Positions 34,951 through 44,533 of a stretch of 64,000 nt of DNA are shown in pieces. The translations under genes were made by a program, and so were the position numbers. The notes below the pieces were generated by a model, which saw only the letters and a program-made list of their open reading frames with translations, made no database searches and was not told the origin of the DNA. The stretch is from Shewanella ulleungensis (lineage in GTDB: Bacteria > Pseudomonadota > Gammaproteobacteria > Enterobacterales > Shewanellaceae). The stretch lies in NCBI RefSeq assembly GCF_014648315.1, contig NZ_BMQW01000001.1, forward strand, positions 806,001-870,000, read 5' to 3'. Position 1 is the stretch's first letter, and every line of letters starts with the position of its first letter.

Positions 34951-35832
34951 ATGTATAGTGTTGAACAACTGGAGGCATTTGTGGCAACCGCAGAAACAGG
35001 CTCTTTTTCATCTGCCGCGCGTTCACTTAACAAAGCTCAATCGGTAGTCAGTCAACATGTGATAAACCTTGAAATAGATTGTAATACTACATTGTTTGAC
35101 CGCAGTGGACGTTACCCTCAATTAACACAGGCAGGTAAAAAGCTATTAAGTCATGCCAGCGTATTGCTAGAGCAACATCAACGTTTGCGCTATTGCGCCC
35201 AACATCTCGATAAACCTTTCATTTCAGAGCTCACCATCGGCTTAGATGAAGGTATCCCCTTTCAAAAACTTTCGAGTATAGTTAATAAGCTAGAAATCGA
35301 TTTCCCCAATACATCTTTAGCGATTTTTACTGCATCAAGCATCGATATTGTCGACATGATTGACACAGATAGAGCCGTGACTGGGATTATTTTTAGTGAG
35401 TTGTCGCTACCTTCTTACATTGATTATGAATCTATTGGATCAGTCAAGTTTGATATCTACGTGGCAAGTACTCACCCATTAGCCCAACAACAAACCAGTA
35501 ACTTGGCCAGCCTTAAACTGCACAGGCAATTGCTTATGCGATCGCGCAATAATAAATCGAGTACTTTCCAACTCGCTCTCAGTCCTAATATTTGGTATGC
35601 AGACAATTATTATGTACTACTTGAACTGACATTACAGGGCAATGGATGGTGTTTACTGCCTAACCATATTGCCAATCAATATGTAAAAAATGGCCAACTG
35701 GTGTTGTTACCAAGCGAGTTTAAAGATATAGGTTGGCAGGCCAGTGTCGATGTAATCCAACATCATCGTTACAGCCTTGAGCCAATGTTTAAACAATTTA
35801 GGCATTCGTTAAGGCAATTACTGGCGCCATAA
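34951..35832 (+). CDS. LysR-family regulator divergent from the PACE gene
   Basis: A 293-residue LysR protein with an N-terminal winged HTH (TGSFSSAARSLNKAQSVVSQHVINLE) and a C-terminal periplasmic-binding-like effector domain. The divergent layout with the efflux gene is the standard one for PACE pumps, where the LysR activator responds to the exported compound. It is followed by a terminator. Confidence 0.9.
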   Translation: MYSVEQLEAFVATAETGSFSSAARSLNKAQSVVSQHVINLEIDCNTTLFDRSGRYPQLTQAGKKLLSHASVLLEQHQRLRYCAQHLDKPFISELTIGLDEGIPFQKLSSIVNKLEIDFPNTSLAIFTASSIDIVDMIDTDRAVTGIIFSELSLPSYIDYESIGSVKFDIYVASTHPLAQQQTSNLASLKLHRQLLMRSRNNKSSTFQLALSPNIWYADNYYVLLELTLQGNGWCLLPNHIANQYVKNGQLVLLPSEFKDIGWQASVDVIQHHRYSLEPMFKQFRHSLRQLLAP

Positions 35833-35851
35833 AAAGTGTGCATATACGTAA

Positions 35852-35885
35852 AAAACACAGGCAGCTAAAAGCGGCCTGTGTTTTA
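35852..35885. terminator. bidirectional terminator
   Basis: AAAACACAGGC (35852-35862) pairs with GCCTGTGTTTT (35874-35884) between the convergent LysR and SnoaL-like genes. Confidence 0.8.
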
Positions 35886-35913
35886 TAAAATGTAGTACAC
35901 AACTCATTGGCGA

Positions 35914-36807
35914 TTAAAAACCAAATTTACCGTTACTGTTTTTCCAGTCAGTTTGAGCCGGAATGGTTTCAATGGTGTCCCAATGTTCCACAATCATGTT
36001 ATTTTCAACACGGAACAAGTCATAAAATGCCACATGTTGCTGCATGAATGTGCCTTCGCTAATCGACAACACAAAGTTACCTTCGCCAAGCACTTTATGA
36101 TTGGTTTTTACCACCATTGGCATGTCCATTTTAGCGAGCTCACCTAAGGCTTTGCCTAGGCCACTTAAGCCGTCGCCAATATTCGGGTTATGCTGAATAT
36201 AATCGGTATCTTCGCTACCAATAAATTGACCTATTTTGGCCATATCACCTTTGATCAAAATGGTGTTTACAAAATCGGCCACTAAGGTTTTATTTTGCTC
36301 GGTTTTGTCTAAATCCGTCACTGTAGTTGCACCGTCAAACTGGCTGTGACCACTTGGGTTTACAGCGGCGATGGTTTGCAGGTTATCCCAATGTTCCACA
36401 ATTTTACCGTCTTCAAAGCGGAAAATATCAAAGCCCGCTTTAGGACCAAAGAAGTTATATTCCGTGTGCGTAACCACATAGTTACCGTCTTGGAATGCAC
36501 GCTTAACCTGCGCTTTTGCGCTGCCTTTAGGTAACTGATGCATTACCGCACCAAAACCGGCTAAACCGTCGGCAACGGCTAAGTTATGTTGAATGTATTT
36601 GCTAGGGTTAATATAGCCAATCGGCGCTGGGTTGCCAGTTTCAATGCTGCTGACTAACTCAACAACTTGTTGCTTATAATTTGTTTGTGTTGGCTCTGTG
36701 GTGTTAGCACAAGCACTCGTTAATACAACACTGCCGAGCAATACGCTGCTTACAAGTGCGCTTGTGACTAATTTGTTTGTTAATTTGTTGCTTGATGCGT
36801 TATTCAT
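35914..36807 (-). CDS. exported protein with two tandem SnoaL-like domains
   Basis: The ATG at 36807 has an AGAGGA site 7 nt upstream and yields a signal peptide ending in VVLTSAC, so it may be a lipoprotein. Two SnoaL/NTF2-like halves follow: the first (~residues 35-155) with KYIQHNLAVADGLAG and IVEHWDNLQTI, the second (~170-290) with DYIQHNPNIGDGLSG and IVEHWDTIETI. The matching motifs show an internal duplication. Single-domain relatives are small cyclases or hydrolase-like proteins; no substrate is known. The AraC gene lies upstream on the same strand. Confidence 0.82.
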   Translation of the reverse strand: MNNASSNKLTNKLVTSALVSSVLLGSVVLTSACANTTEPTQTNYKQQVVELVSSIETGNPAPIGYINPSKYIQHNLAVADGLAGFGAVMHQLPKGSAKAQVKRAFQDGNYVVTHTEYNFFGPKAGFDIFRFEDGKIVEHWDNLQTIAAVNPSGHSQFDGATTVTDLDKTEQNKTLVADFVNTILIKGDMAKIGQFIGSEDTDYIQHNPNIGDGLSGLGKALGELAKMDMPMVVKTNHKVLGEGNFVLSISEGTFMQQHVAFYDLFRVENNMIVEHWDTIETIPAQTDWKNSNGKFGF

Positions 36808-36903
36808 GATTAAGTCCTCTGGTTTCAATGAGGACAGTTTATAAGGCTTAGCCGTTAGCCAGTAGAGTGTAAATGAGCCTTAAAATGGTCAAAGTCGAAC
36901 CTT

Positions 36904-37773
36904 TTAAGACAAATGGTATTTCATAAATTGACTTGGGGTCAGTTCGGTTTGATTTTTAAAGTATTTAACAAAGTTACTGCTGTCTTCAAAACCAAAATCA
37001 TTGGCTAATTGTTGAGTCGTGGTTTTGCTCACCACAAGGCGACGCTTTATTTCAACAATGGTGTAGGCATCTATCATCTGTTTCGCGGTTAAGCCTGTTG
37101 CCAGTTTGCAGATTTGATTGAGGGTTTTATAGGTTGTATGGATTTTGCCTGCATACCAATTTGCATCGCGCACTTGTTGTACATGCTGCTGCATTAAACT
37201 GAAAAAACGTGCTAGCTTGCTACTTTGCTCAGCCGATAAGTTGTCGTGGCTTAATGCCGGACGTAAACGATGCAATAACAAGGCTAAAGCCGAAAATAAA
37301 TACATGACAATAAGCGGTTCTGAGGCTGGCGTGTTTATTTCAGTTTGAATTTGATCAATTAAAATATGACTGCGTGCATGGTGGATGCTGTCTAGCTGCA
37401 ATATAGGGTTATGCTGTTGATTTAGATGTGTAGGCGTGTAGTTAGGTAAGCGCATATTGGCATGCACTTTATCTAAGAAAGCCTGGGTAAACAGTATTAC
37501 CTTACCTTGAGGTTGCCCCGAAAAGTCAAAGCTATGCACTTGTTCGCGCTGTACAAAAATCAATGATCCCGGCCCAAAGCGATAATGGTTAAAATCGACC
37601 ATATGTTCGCCCTCACCTAGTTCAATATAAACCAGCAAAAAAAATGACACGCGATGTGGTGCTTGAGGATCATGCCCTATCATAGAGCGAGTATACAAAT
37701 TAGACAGTTCAATGATCTCAAGTTCTGCCTGATTAGTTTTATCGTGATTAAAACCAATATTAGGAATGGTCAT
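36904..37773 (-). CDS. AraC-family regulator
   Basis: A 289-residue protein: N-terminal cupin-like sensing region (RVSFFLLVYIELGEGEHMVDFNHYRFGPGSLIFVQREQVHSF fits the AraC ligand pocket, shown here only by its order) and a C-terminal double HTH ending in DFGFEDSSNFVKYFKNQTELTPSQF. It lies between the SnoaL-like gene and the divergent oxidoreductase gene and may regulate both. Confidence 0.88.
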   Translation of the reverse strand: MTIPNIGFNHDKTNQAELEIIELSNLYTRSMIGHDPQAPHRVSFFLLVYIELGEGEHMVDFNHYRFGPGSLIFVQREQVHSFDFSGQPQGKVILFTQAFLDKVHANMRLPNYTPTHLNQQHNPILQLDSIHHARSHILIDQIQTEINTPASEPLIVMYLFSALALLLHRLRPALSHDNLSAEQSSKLARFFSLMQQHVQQVRDANWYAGKIHTTYKTLNQICKLATGLTAKQMIDAYTIVEIKRRLVVSKTTTQQLANDFGFEDSSNFVKYFKNQTELTPSQFMKYHLS

Positions 37774-37879
37774 ACAACACTCAACATTTCAATTAAACGA
37801 CGCTTAGTTAGGGTATTTTACGCATTATCAATTCTCGATAACAATCATTAACACTGACAATAAACATAAACCGGCATCT

Positions 37880-37903
37880 ATTATGGACATTTAAATCCAT
37901 AAT
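37880..37903. promoter_or_regulatory. 8-bp inverted repeat in the AraC/oxidoreductase interval
   Basis: ATTATGGA and TCCATAAT are perfect complements separated by 8 nt. The site lies 115 bp upstream of the oxidoreductase start, in the only interval shared by the two divergent genes, so it is a candidate operator. Confidence 0.4.
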
Positions 37904-38017
37904 AATTGGTTCTATTGACTCTGTTTGTACCCCGCTAAATTTGGATAATGGTGCCATCAACGGCGATAAGCACGACCTGTTGCCTTTATTATTTTTTCAT
38001 CAGTAAGAGAATCCATT

Positions 38018-39025
38018 ATGAAAGCCATTGCATATCAACAAAACTTACCGGTTAACGATCCATTATCGCTACAAGATATTCAATTAGACACTCCATTAGC
38101 AACAGGCCACGACATTTTAGTTGAGGTGAAAGCAATATCCGTAAACCCTGCCGACTTTAAAATTCGCCAAGGTATGCCAGCACCACAAGGTGAATGGAAA
38201 ATATTAGGCTTTGACGCGACAGGTATTGTTAAGTCTGTTGGTGACAATGTGAGTTTATTCAAGCCTGGTGACAAAGTGTGGTATGCCGGCGATATTAGCC
38301 GTGCAGGCAGCAATGCTGAATATCAGTTAGTGGATGAGCGCATTGTGGGCCATATGCCGAAAACATTGTCTTTTGATGAAGCCGCAGCATTGCCGTTAAC
38401 CGCCATTACCGCATGGGAATTATTGTTTGACCGCCTTAACGTGGATAAAGACAATGCCAACAAAAATATTTTAGTGATTGGTGCTGCCGGTGGCGTTGGC
38501 TCTATTATGGTTCAGCTACTTAAAAAGCTGACCAAGCTGAACATTATTGCCACTGCATCACGCCCAGAAACCGTGTCATGGCTAGAAGATTTAGGCGCTG
38601 ACCATATTATTAACCATCGCCATAAGCTCAGTGAACAATTAACCGAGCAACAACTGCCACTAGTAGATTATGTGGTGAGTTTAAATAACACTTCTGAGCA
38701 CATTGAAGAAATTGAAAAAGTGCTTAAGCCTCAAAGTCAATTTGCGTTAATTGATGACCCAGAAACCTTAAACGTAGTGCCATTTAAAATGAAGAGCATT
38801 TCAATACACTGGGAGCTGATGTTCACTCGTTCACTGTTCAAAACCGATGACATGCAAGCACAATATCAACTGCTAAACGATGTTGCGACATTAATCGATA
38901 ACGGCCAAATCAAAACCACGGTTGGCGAACATTATGGTGTGATTAATGCCGAAAATTTACGTCGTGCCCACCAATGTTTAGAGACCCAGCAGGCTAAAGG
39001 TAAAATTGTTTTAGCGGGATTTTAA
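38018..39025 (+). CDS. zinc-type alcohol dehydrogenase/quinone oxidoreductase family
   Basis: A 335-residue MDR-superfamily enzyme with a GroES-like N-terminal domain (DFKIRQGMPAPQGEWKILGFDATGIV) and a Rossmann domain (ILVIGAAGGVGSIMVQLLK). The zinc-ligand Cys/His residues of true alcohol dehydrogenases are absent, so it resembles the NADPH:quinone reductase-like branch. Two small ABM-type genes follow on the same strand, which suggests a joint role in electrophile or quinone detoxification (inference). Confidence 0.88.
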   Translation: MKAIAYQQNLPVNDPLSLQDIQLDTPLATGHDILVEVKAISVNPADFKIRQGMPAPQGEWKILGFDATGIVKSVGDNVSLFKPGDKVWYAGDISRAGSNAEYQLVDERIVGHMPKTLSFDEAAALPLTAITAWELLFDRLNVDKDNANKNILVIGAAGGVGSIMVQLLKKLTKLNIIATASRPETVSWLEDLGADHIINHRHKLSEQLTEQQLPLVDYVVSLNNTSEHIEEIEKVLKPQSQFALIDDPETLNVVPFKMKSISIHWELMFTRSLFKTDDMQAQYQLLNDVATLIDNGQIKTTVGEHYGVINAENLRRAHQCLETQQAKGKIVLAGF

Positions 39026-39164
39026 TGATGACGAACGAGTTTATCTGAAAAAATAATTGGAGCCAGACTCCTGTGAAGCACTTTTTATCATCGTTACGAT
39101 CTCTAAAGTGCTTATCTATATCAACACTTGATTCAGCAACTATATAATAAATTTGGAGCATTGC

Positions 39165-39791
39165 ATGTTCACGCAAATAATTAAATTTACCGTAAAGCCA
39201 CAATATCAACAGAGCTTTAAAGATGCATTAATCACCAACAAGAATGGCACCCGTAAAGAAAAGGGTAATACAGATATGGCTATTTTTGTGGATAACACCA
39301 ACCCGAATATGTTCTTTGCTTATGAACGTTGGCAAGATGCGACTGCATTTGAGTTTCATAAAAACCAACCTTATACCCAAGATTTTATTACGTTATTAGG
39401 TGACACATTAGCCACTGCCCCACAAGTGTATAAAGTAAAAGACACCAAGCCTTACCCAGTTGCGATAACACCAGCCAATCCTGAAGATGATATATTTTCA
39501 ATTTTCTTTATTTTCCCAATTCATTCTGAATTTCGCCAACCTCTTTTGACACAGTTTGAAGAGCATATTCAACACACTCGTCAAGAAAATGGTAATTTAT
39601 TATTTGACCTTTATACCGTTAAAGATGATGACAACACCTTAGTGGTTTATGAGCATTGGCGTAAAGAATCTGACGTATGGGATATTCATTTCAATCAACC
39701 TTACGCCAAAATTACTGGGGCAATAATGGAACAAGCCGTTGTAGGTGATATGCAACAATACATGAATTTTGTCAGCGAAATAACCGAATAA
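39165..39791 (+). CDS. tandem antibiotic-biosynthesis-monooxygenase (ABM) domain protein
   Basis: The ATG at 39165 (MFTQIIKFTVKPQ) has GGAG 6 nt upstream. The 208-residue protein contains two dimeric alpha-beta barrel ABM domains: ~1-95 with FAYERWQDATAFEFHKNQPY and ~105-205 with VVYEHWRKESDVWDIHFNQPY. These match each other and show an internal duplication that makes a single-chain pseudo-dimer. Such proteins are often quinol monooxygenases. It is 13 nt from the DUF1330 gene and follows the oxidoreductase. Confidence 0.85.
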   Translation: MFTQIIKFTVKPQYQQSFKDALITNKNGTRKEKGNTDMAIFVDNTNPNMFFAYERWQDATAFEFHKNQPYTQDFITLLGDTLATAPQVYKVKDTKPYPVAITPANPEDDIFSIFFIFPIHSEFRQPLLTQFEEHIQHTRQENGNLLFDLYTVKDDDNTLVVYEHWRKESDVWDIHFNQPYAKITGAIMEQAVVGDMQQYMNFVSEITE

Positions 39792-39804
39792 TAGGAGATA
39801 TTTA

Positions 39805-40110
39805 ATGAGTGCTTTTTTTATCATTAATTATGATGTTGTAGATCAGAATTTGTACGCAAAATACAATCCAGGTTCAAATGCAATTACAGCAGGTACTGTT
39901 GCTAAACATGGTGGTACCATTCTTGCCGCAAGCGACTCTGAAGTTGATATTATCGGTCAACAAGGCCAAATAAAAGTGATCATCCAATTTCCAAATTCTC
40001 AAGCTGCAAAGGCATGGTTAGACGACCCTGAATATGCCCCCGCTAAAGCTATTCGTTTAGCCGCTACGGATAATATTAATCAATATATTGTCGACGGTTT
40101 AGCGCAGTAA
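39805..40110 (+). CDS. DUF1330 family protein
   Basis: A 101-residue DUF1330 protein, also of the dimeric alpha-beta barrel type, with FFIINYDVVDQNLYAKYNPG and AKAWLDDPEYAPAKAIR, the family hallmarks. A TAGGAGA site precedes the ATG. It closes the three-gene set with the oxidoreductase and ABM protein. Its function is unknown. Confidence 0.88.
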   Translation: MSAFFIINYDVVDQNLYAKYNPGSNAITAGTVAKHGGTILAASDSEVDIIGQQGQIKVIIQFPNSQAAKAWLDDPEYAPAKAIRLAATDNINQYIVDGLAQ

Positions 40111-40119
40111 TAGTAATAT

Positions 40120-41082
40120 TTATCCATTACTTGAACCTTTGTAAAGCTGCTGATAATTAGGTATATGCGCTAACCAAAAAGGTGGCGTGCCAATATACTC
40201 TTGCACCGCTTTAATAAATTCGCTAACCAGTAATGTTTGTTTGCGATGAGGATACACAGCGTAAATGCCGGTATCCATCGTCGACAAACTATAGTCAGTT
40301 AACAACGGCACTAAATTAAATTCCGCAATCGGCTTTTCTAAGTTAAACAAATCAATTACGGTATAGCCCAAACCATCTGCTACTGCAGCAATCATCGAGC
40401 TGACATCACTGACTTTTAAATTACCTTGCATCTTATAGTTTTTAAACTGCTCGCCGTGAGGTTGCATACTTAATCGCATCACATCTATGGACGATTCACC
40501 ATTACTATAAATGACCGCTGGCAGGGTTATCAGTTGTTCTGGCGTGGTTGGCATACCATAACGCTCGATAAAATCTTTGGAGGCCACTATCGCGAAGTGA
40601 GTTTTGGCGATTTTTTTGGCAATTAAATTCGACTCCGCTAAGCGCCCCATTCTAAAAGCCACATCAAAATGATCTGAAATAATATCGGCTTTATGGTCAT
40701 CTAAAGACAACGTCACTTTGACGTGAGGATAACGTTTCATAAACTGGCTAATCACTGGCTGCAAATAATGTTGACCAAAAAATATGGACGAGGTTATCCG
40801 AATAATCCCTTTAGGTTCAGACTGGTACGAGTCAGCAATATTTTGAATATCGTCTAAGGTGTTCAGCAAAATATGCGCTTGGGTAAGAATTTCTTCTCCC
40901 GCTGAGGTCAACGCAAATGAACGTGTAGAGCGATTAAGCAGCTGAACACCGAGTGTAGACTCAAGTTTTTTAATTTGTTTCGACAATGACGAATTATCCA
41001 TGTCGTGCAACAACGCCGCCTTGGCAAACGATCCCTGTTGTACAACATCAACAAATAACCCAAGCTGATTAGTCAAAGACAT
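40120..41082 (-). CDS. LysR-family regulator
   Basis: A 320-residue LysR protein with the HTH QGSFAKAALLHDMDNSSLSKQIKKLE and a full effector domain. It converges on the DUF1330 gene with a 9-nt gap, and follows another LysR gene on the same strand. It resembles the regulators that sit beside small oxidoreductase operons. Confidence 0.9.
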   Translation of the reverse strand: MSLTNQLGLFVDVVQQGSFAKAALLHDMDNSSLSKQIKKLESTLGVQLLNRSTRSFALTSAGEEILTQAHILLNTLDDIQNIADSYQSEPKGIIRITSSIFFGQHYLQPVISQFMKRYPHVKVTLSLDDHKADIISDHFDVAFRMGRLAESNLIAKKIAKTHFAIVASKDFIERYGMPTTPEQLITLPAVIYSNGESSIDVMRLSMQPHGEQFKNYKMQGNLKVSDVSSMIAAVADGLGYTVIDLFNLEKPIAEFNLVPLLTDYSLSTMDTGIYAVYPHRKQTLLVSEFIKAVQEYIGTPPFWLAHIPNYQQLYKGSSNG

Positions 41083-41120
41083 AATAAATTCCTAAAAAAT
41101 AAAAGCTGTTAACGCCGATT

Positions 41121-42023
41121 TTACACTTGGTCCCAAGATGGCGGCGTTGAGTAATATTGGCTAACAAACTCAATAAAACAGGCCACTTTAGGCGCTAAAT
41201 ATTGCCGATTTGCATACACCATATACAAACCGACAGGCTTAGGTTCATAACCTTGTAAAATACGCACTAACTTACCCTCGGCGAGAGCCTTACCCGCAAT
41301 AAACGTTGGTTGAATGACAATACCGCCGCCTAATATTGCAGTATTGACCAGCAACTCACCATTATTGGCTATTAAGTTATCATTAAAATCAATAGTATGA
41401 CGCATGTTATCAAACCCAGAAAACAGCATTGCATCATCAGAATATACATACTTCAAATAGTGATGATGCTGTAATTCAGCCGGCGTTTTAGGTAAGCCGC
41501 GTGCAGCAAGATAATCTGGTGAAGCCATAATCGCGATATTGATTGGCGCTACTTTTTTACAAATGTATGACGAGTCAGCCAGTTGTCCTATACGCATCGC
41601 CACATCCACCCCTTCATCAACAATATCAACTTTGATGTCTGTTAAGGTGATTTTCAATTTGATTTGCGGATAACGTTGCTGAAAACCCATCAATAGTTGA
41701 GGTAAATGCAAGGTACCAAACGACATAGGCGCACTAATGGTTAAAGTCCCCGAAACAACTTGAGCATGCTCGGTTAAACGACTCTCCATTTCATCAATAT
41801 CAGCAATCACTTGCAGGCAACGTTGATAATAGTCACTGCCCGCTTGAGTCAAGCTTAAGCGGCGCGTGGTGCGATGCAATAATCGGGTTTGTAAACTTTT
41901 CTCTAAAACCGAAATGTATTTACTTACCAATTGTGGCGAAACGGCTAATTTATCGGCCGCTTTAGTAAATGCCCCTTCTTGCACTACGGTCAAAAAGGCC
42001 CGCATGGTGTCGAGTTTATCCAT
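41121..42023 (-). CDS. LysR-family regulator divergent from the dioxygenase gene
   Basis: A 300-residue LysR protein with the HTH EGAFTKAADKLAVSPQLVSKYISVLE. It is divergent from the DODA-type dioxygenase gene (127 bp between starts), so it probably controls it. It is about as similar in layout to the preceding LysR as paralogues usually are. Confidence 0.9.
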   Translation of the reverse strand: MDKLDTMRAFLTVVQEGAFTKAADKLAVSPQLVSKYISVLEKSLQTRLLHRTTRRLSLTQAGSDYYQRCLQVIADIDEMESRLTEHAQVVSGTLTISAPMSFGTLHLPQLLMGFQQRYPQIKLKITLTDIKVDIVDEGVDVAMRIGQLADSSYICKKVAPINIAIMASPDYLAARGLPKTPAELQHHHYLKYVYSDDAMLFSGFDNMRHTIDFNDNLIANNGELLVNTAILGGGIVIQPTFIAGKALAEGKLVRILQGYEPKPVGLYMVYANRQYLAPKVACFIEFVSQYYSTPPSWDQV

Positions 42024-42150
42024 TGATTAACAACATATTGTTGATTGTTTATCTCTTTTTAGCATATTTATCTTTATATAGGTTAACAATATAGTGATTA
42101 GCACAGGTGTAAAGTCGCCGTTTCGACACAATCAACATGAGGCTCATGAT

Positions 42151-42933
42151 ATGACACAGCAAAAACCACTTTTTATATCGCACGGCTCGCCAATGATGGC
42201 AGTAGAAAAAAGCCAAACGTCACGGTTTTTACAACAATTAGGCCAAGCGATTCCGACACCGAGTGCCATTGTGGTGTTTTCTGCGCATTTTGATGTTAAA
42301 CACGATGTGATCATTACTGCTGGGCAGCAGCCTGAAACTATTCACGATTTTTATCATTTTCCAGATGAGCTTTACCAAATCCGCTACCCTGCACCCGGGG
42401 CACCAAAACTTGCCCAACGTATTGCCACACTGTTTGCCGACGCCAATATCAATGCCAAGTTAGACAGCCAACAAGGCTGGGATCATGGTGTGTGGATCCC
42501 ACTCAGGTTAATGTACCCACAGGCCAATATTCCCATCGTACAGATTTCAATTAACACCCGTATTGGCGCCGCGCAGAATTACCGCTATGGCCAGCTTTTA
42601 GCTCAATTAAAAAATGACAATATTCTTATTATAGGTTCGGGCGGGATAAGCCATAATTTAGCAGAGGTATTTAAGCGCACTAAAACCGTTAATGGGGTCG
42701 ACATGATGAACCAGTTTAGGCATTGGGTTGAAGACAAGCTGGTAAATAATGATATTGAGTCTTTACTGAACTACCAACAACTTGCTCCGCATGCCAAGTT
42801 TAACCACCCAACTCCGGAGCATTTTTTACCATTAATGTCGGTACTCGGCGCAAGTGGCAATACTCGAGCTAACAAAATACACCACGACGTTGAGTATGAA
42901 TTACTAGCACTTGATGCTTATTCATTTTCTTAA
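42151..42933 (+). CDS. DODA-type extradiol ring-cleavage dioxygenase
   Basis: The ATG at 42151 (MTQQKPLFISHGSPMMAV) has a TGAGG box upstream; the frame runs back to 42094 without similarity. The 260-residue protein is a class III (LigB-like) dioxygenase with the metal His residues in FISHGSP, FSAHFD and WDHGVWIPL and a GGISHNL segment. Bacterial relatives (YgiD) cleave DOPA-like catechols, but the natural substrate is usually unknown. Confidence 0.9.
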   Translation: MTQQKPLFISHGSPMMAVEKSQTSRFLQQLGQAIPTPSAIVVFSAHFDVKHDVIITAGQQPETIHDFYHFPDELYQIRYPAPGAPKLAQRIATLFADANINAKLDSQQGWDHGVWIPLRLMYPQANIPIVQISINTRIGAAQNYRYGQLLAQLKNDNILIIGSGGISHNLAEVFKRTKTVNGVDMMNQFRHWVEDKLVNNDIESLLNYQQLAPHAKFNHPTPEHFLPLMSVLGASGNTRANKIHHDVEYELLALDAYSFS

Positions 42934-43285
42934 GCGATTAGGAATATATTAATTCAATAGTCCCTCGAGAATTATGAGACCTTAGTATCATTAAACACTT
43001 GTATTCGCGTTATAAATCGGCTAAATCGAACAAAAATACCTCAAACAAATAATCATTATACAAAGCTATTGGATCTCTTATTAAATTGGGCATAAACTCA
43101 AATTTAATATTGTTAATACATCATTGATTAACAACACGAATAAAATGCATATAACTTTTACAGTAAAGCTTGAACTAGGTAGTATTTTTTCGCTTATATT
43201 ACCTTCTGAAATAAGCTATCTTGTAACATCGCGTACACAAAGTTCGAATGTACGATGCTACTAAATATCCCAAAGGAACCGATCT
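42934..43285. other. intergenic leader of the HD-GYP gene
   Basis: About 350 bp of AT-rich sequence with no open frame or clear structured element. It ends in AAAGGA, the HD-GYP ribosome binding site. Confidence 0.4.
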
Positions 43286-44503
43286 ATGCTGATTGAACAT
43301 GACATTACTGACGTATGTGTAGGAATGTATGTGGTCGAAATCACCGAGCCTAAAGATACGTTTTCGCTAACTAAGCCTGGCGTGCTTAAAAGCGAACGTG
43401 TTATCGAAGCATTAAAGCGCAAATCGGTTACCAAGCTATTAATTGACACTAGTAAAACAGAAGTCATTACTAAGGACACTGTCACTAAAGTCAATACACC
43501 AAAGTCACAACCAACCCGGCAAGTAACTCCTGCACGCCCAATCACCAAGCCTAATTTCTTTAATCAAGAAATCGTTCGAGCGCGCCAGGTGTTTAATGAG
43601 TCAAAGGACATTCAAAAAAAGTTATTCCATAATGCCCAACATGGCTTGCCATTAGACATGGACCCAGTGCAAAAGATCACGACTGAGTCTACCGACCTTA
43701 TTTTTAATAATCCTAATGCACTGTCTTGTGTGATTAACATCCGTAATAAAGATGAATACTTATTAGAACACTCGGTATCAGTATCGGTATTGATGACCAT
43801 GTTTGCCGTATATAAAAAAATCGATAAAGACATTGTTAATCAATTAGCTATCGGTGCGTTTTTACATGATGTAGGCAAAATCATGATCCCAGACAGGATC
43901 TTGAATAAACCCGACAGATTAACTGAAGAAGAGTTTCATATCATGAAAACTCACGCCAGTTACTCCATTGAAATCATGAAGAACACTCCAGGCATCAGCC
44001 CGTTAAGTCTAGAGGTTGCCAGCTTACATCATGAAAAACTCAACGGTGAAGGCTATCCATTCGGCGTACCTGCTGAAAAAATTACTCTGTATGGGCGGAT
44101 GATCAGTATTTGCGATATCTTCGATGCACTTACATCTCATCGTTGTTACAAAGAAGGTTACGCCCAGGTAAAAGCTTTTAGCATTTTACGTGCCTTAGGC
44201 GATAAAAATGAATTAGACCGGGACTTAGTCGACCAATTTATTCGCTGTATGGGCGTTTACCCTGTCGGCGCTGTGGTGCAGTTAGAATCCAATCGATTAG
44301 CCATAGTTGAAGGTCACAATCCCAAAGATCCTATTCGCCCATTAGTGAAACCCTTCTATCATTTAAAGCCTGATCATTTTGAAGTTGGCCAGAAAATTGA
44401 CCTGGCTACCGTCACCGATGATTTAATTGTCAAATGTGTCCGTGCTGACGACTACAATCTCAATATGGAACAGATTATCGAGTTTTTGGCCCACGAGGGT
44501 TAA
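43286..44503 (+). CDS. HD-GYP c-di-GMP phosphodiesterase
   Basis: A 405-residue cytoplasmic protein with an N-terminal DUF3391 region (~1-130) and an HD-GYP domain. The metal-binding HD is in GAFLHDVGKIMIP (near residue 195), and the HHE and GYP motifs in HHEKLNGEGYPFG. All hallmark residues are present, so it should hydrolyse c-di-GMP. It is monocistronic and converges on the acyltransferase gene. Confidence 0.93.
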   Translation: MLIEHDITDVCVGMYVVEITEPKDTFSLTKPGVLKSERVIEALKRKSVTKLLIDTSKTEVITKDTVTKVNTPKSQPTRQVTPARPITKPNFFNQEIVRARQVFNESKDIQKKLFHNAQHGLPLDMDPVQKITTESTDLIFNNPNALSCVINIRNKDEYLLEHSVSVSVLMTMFAVYKKIDKDIVNQLAIGAFLHDVGKIMIPDRILNKPDRLTEEEFHIMKTHASYSIEIMKNTPGISPLSLEVASLHHEKLNGEGYPFGVPAEKITLYGRMISICDIFDALTSHRCYKEGYAQVKAFSILRALGDKNELDRDLVDQFIRCMGVYPVGAVVQLESNRLAIVEGHNPKDPIRPLVKPFYHLKPDHFEVGQKIDLATVTDDLIVKCVRADDYNLNMEQIIEFLAHEG

Positions 44504-44533
44504 TGGTATACCCGTAAATGTTCTTGCAAATCC

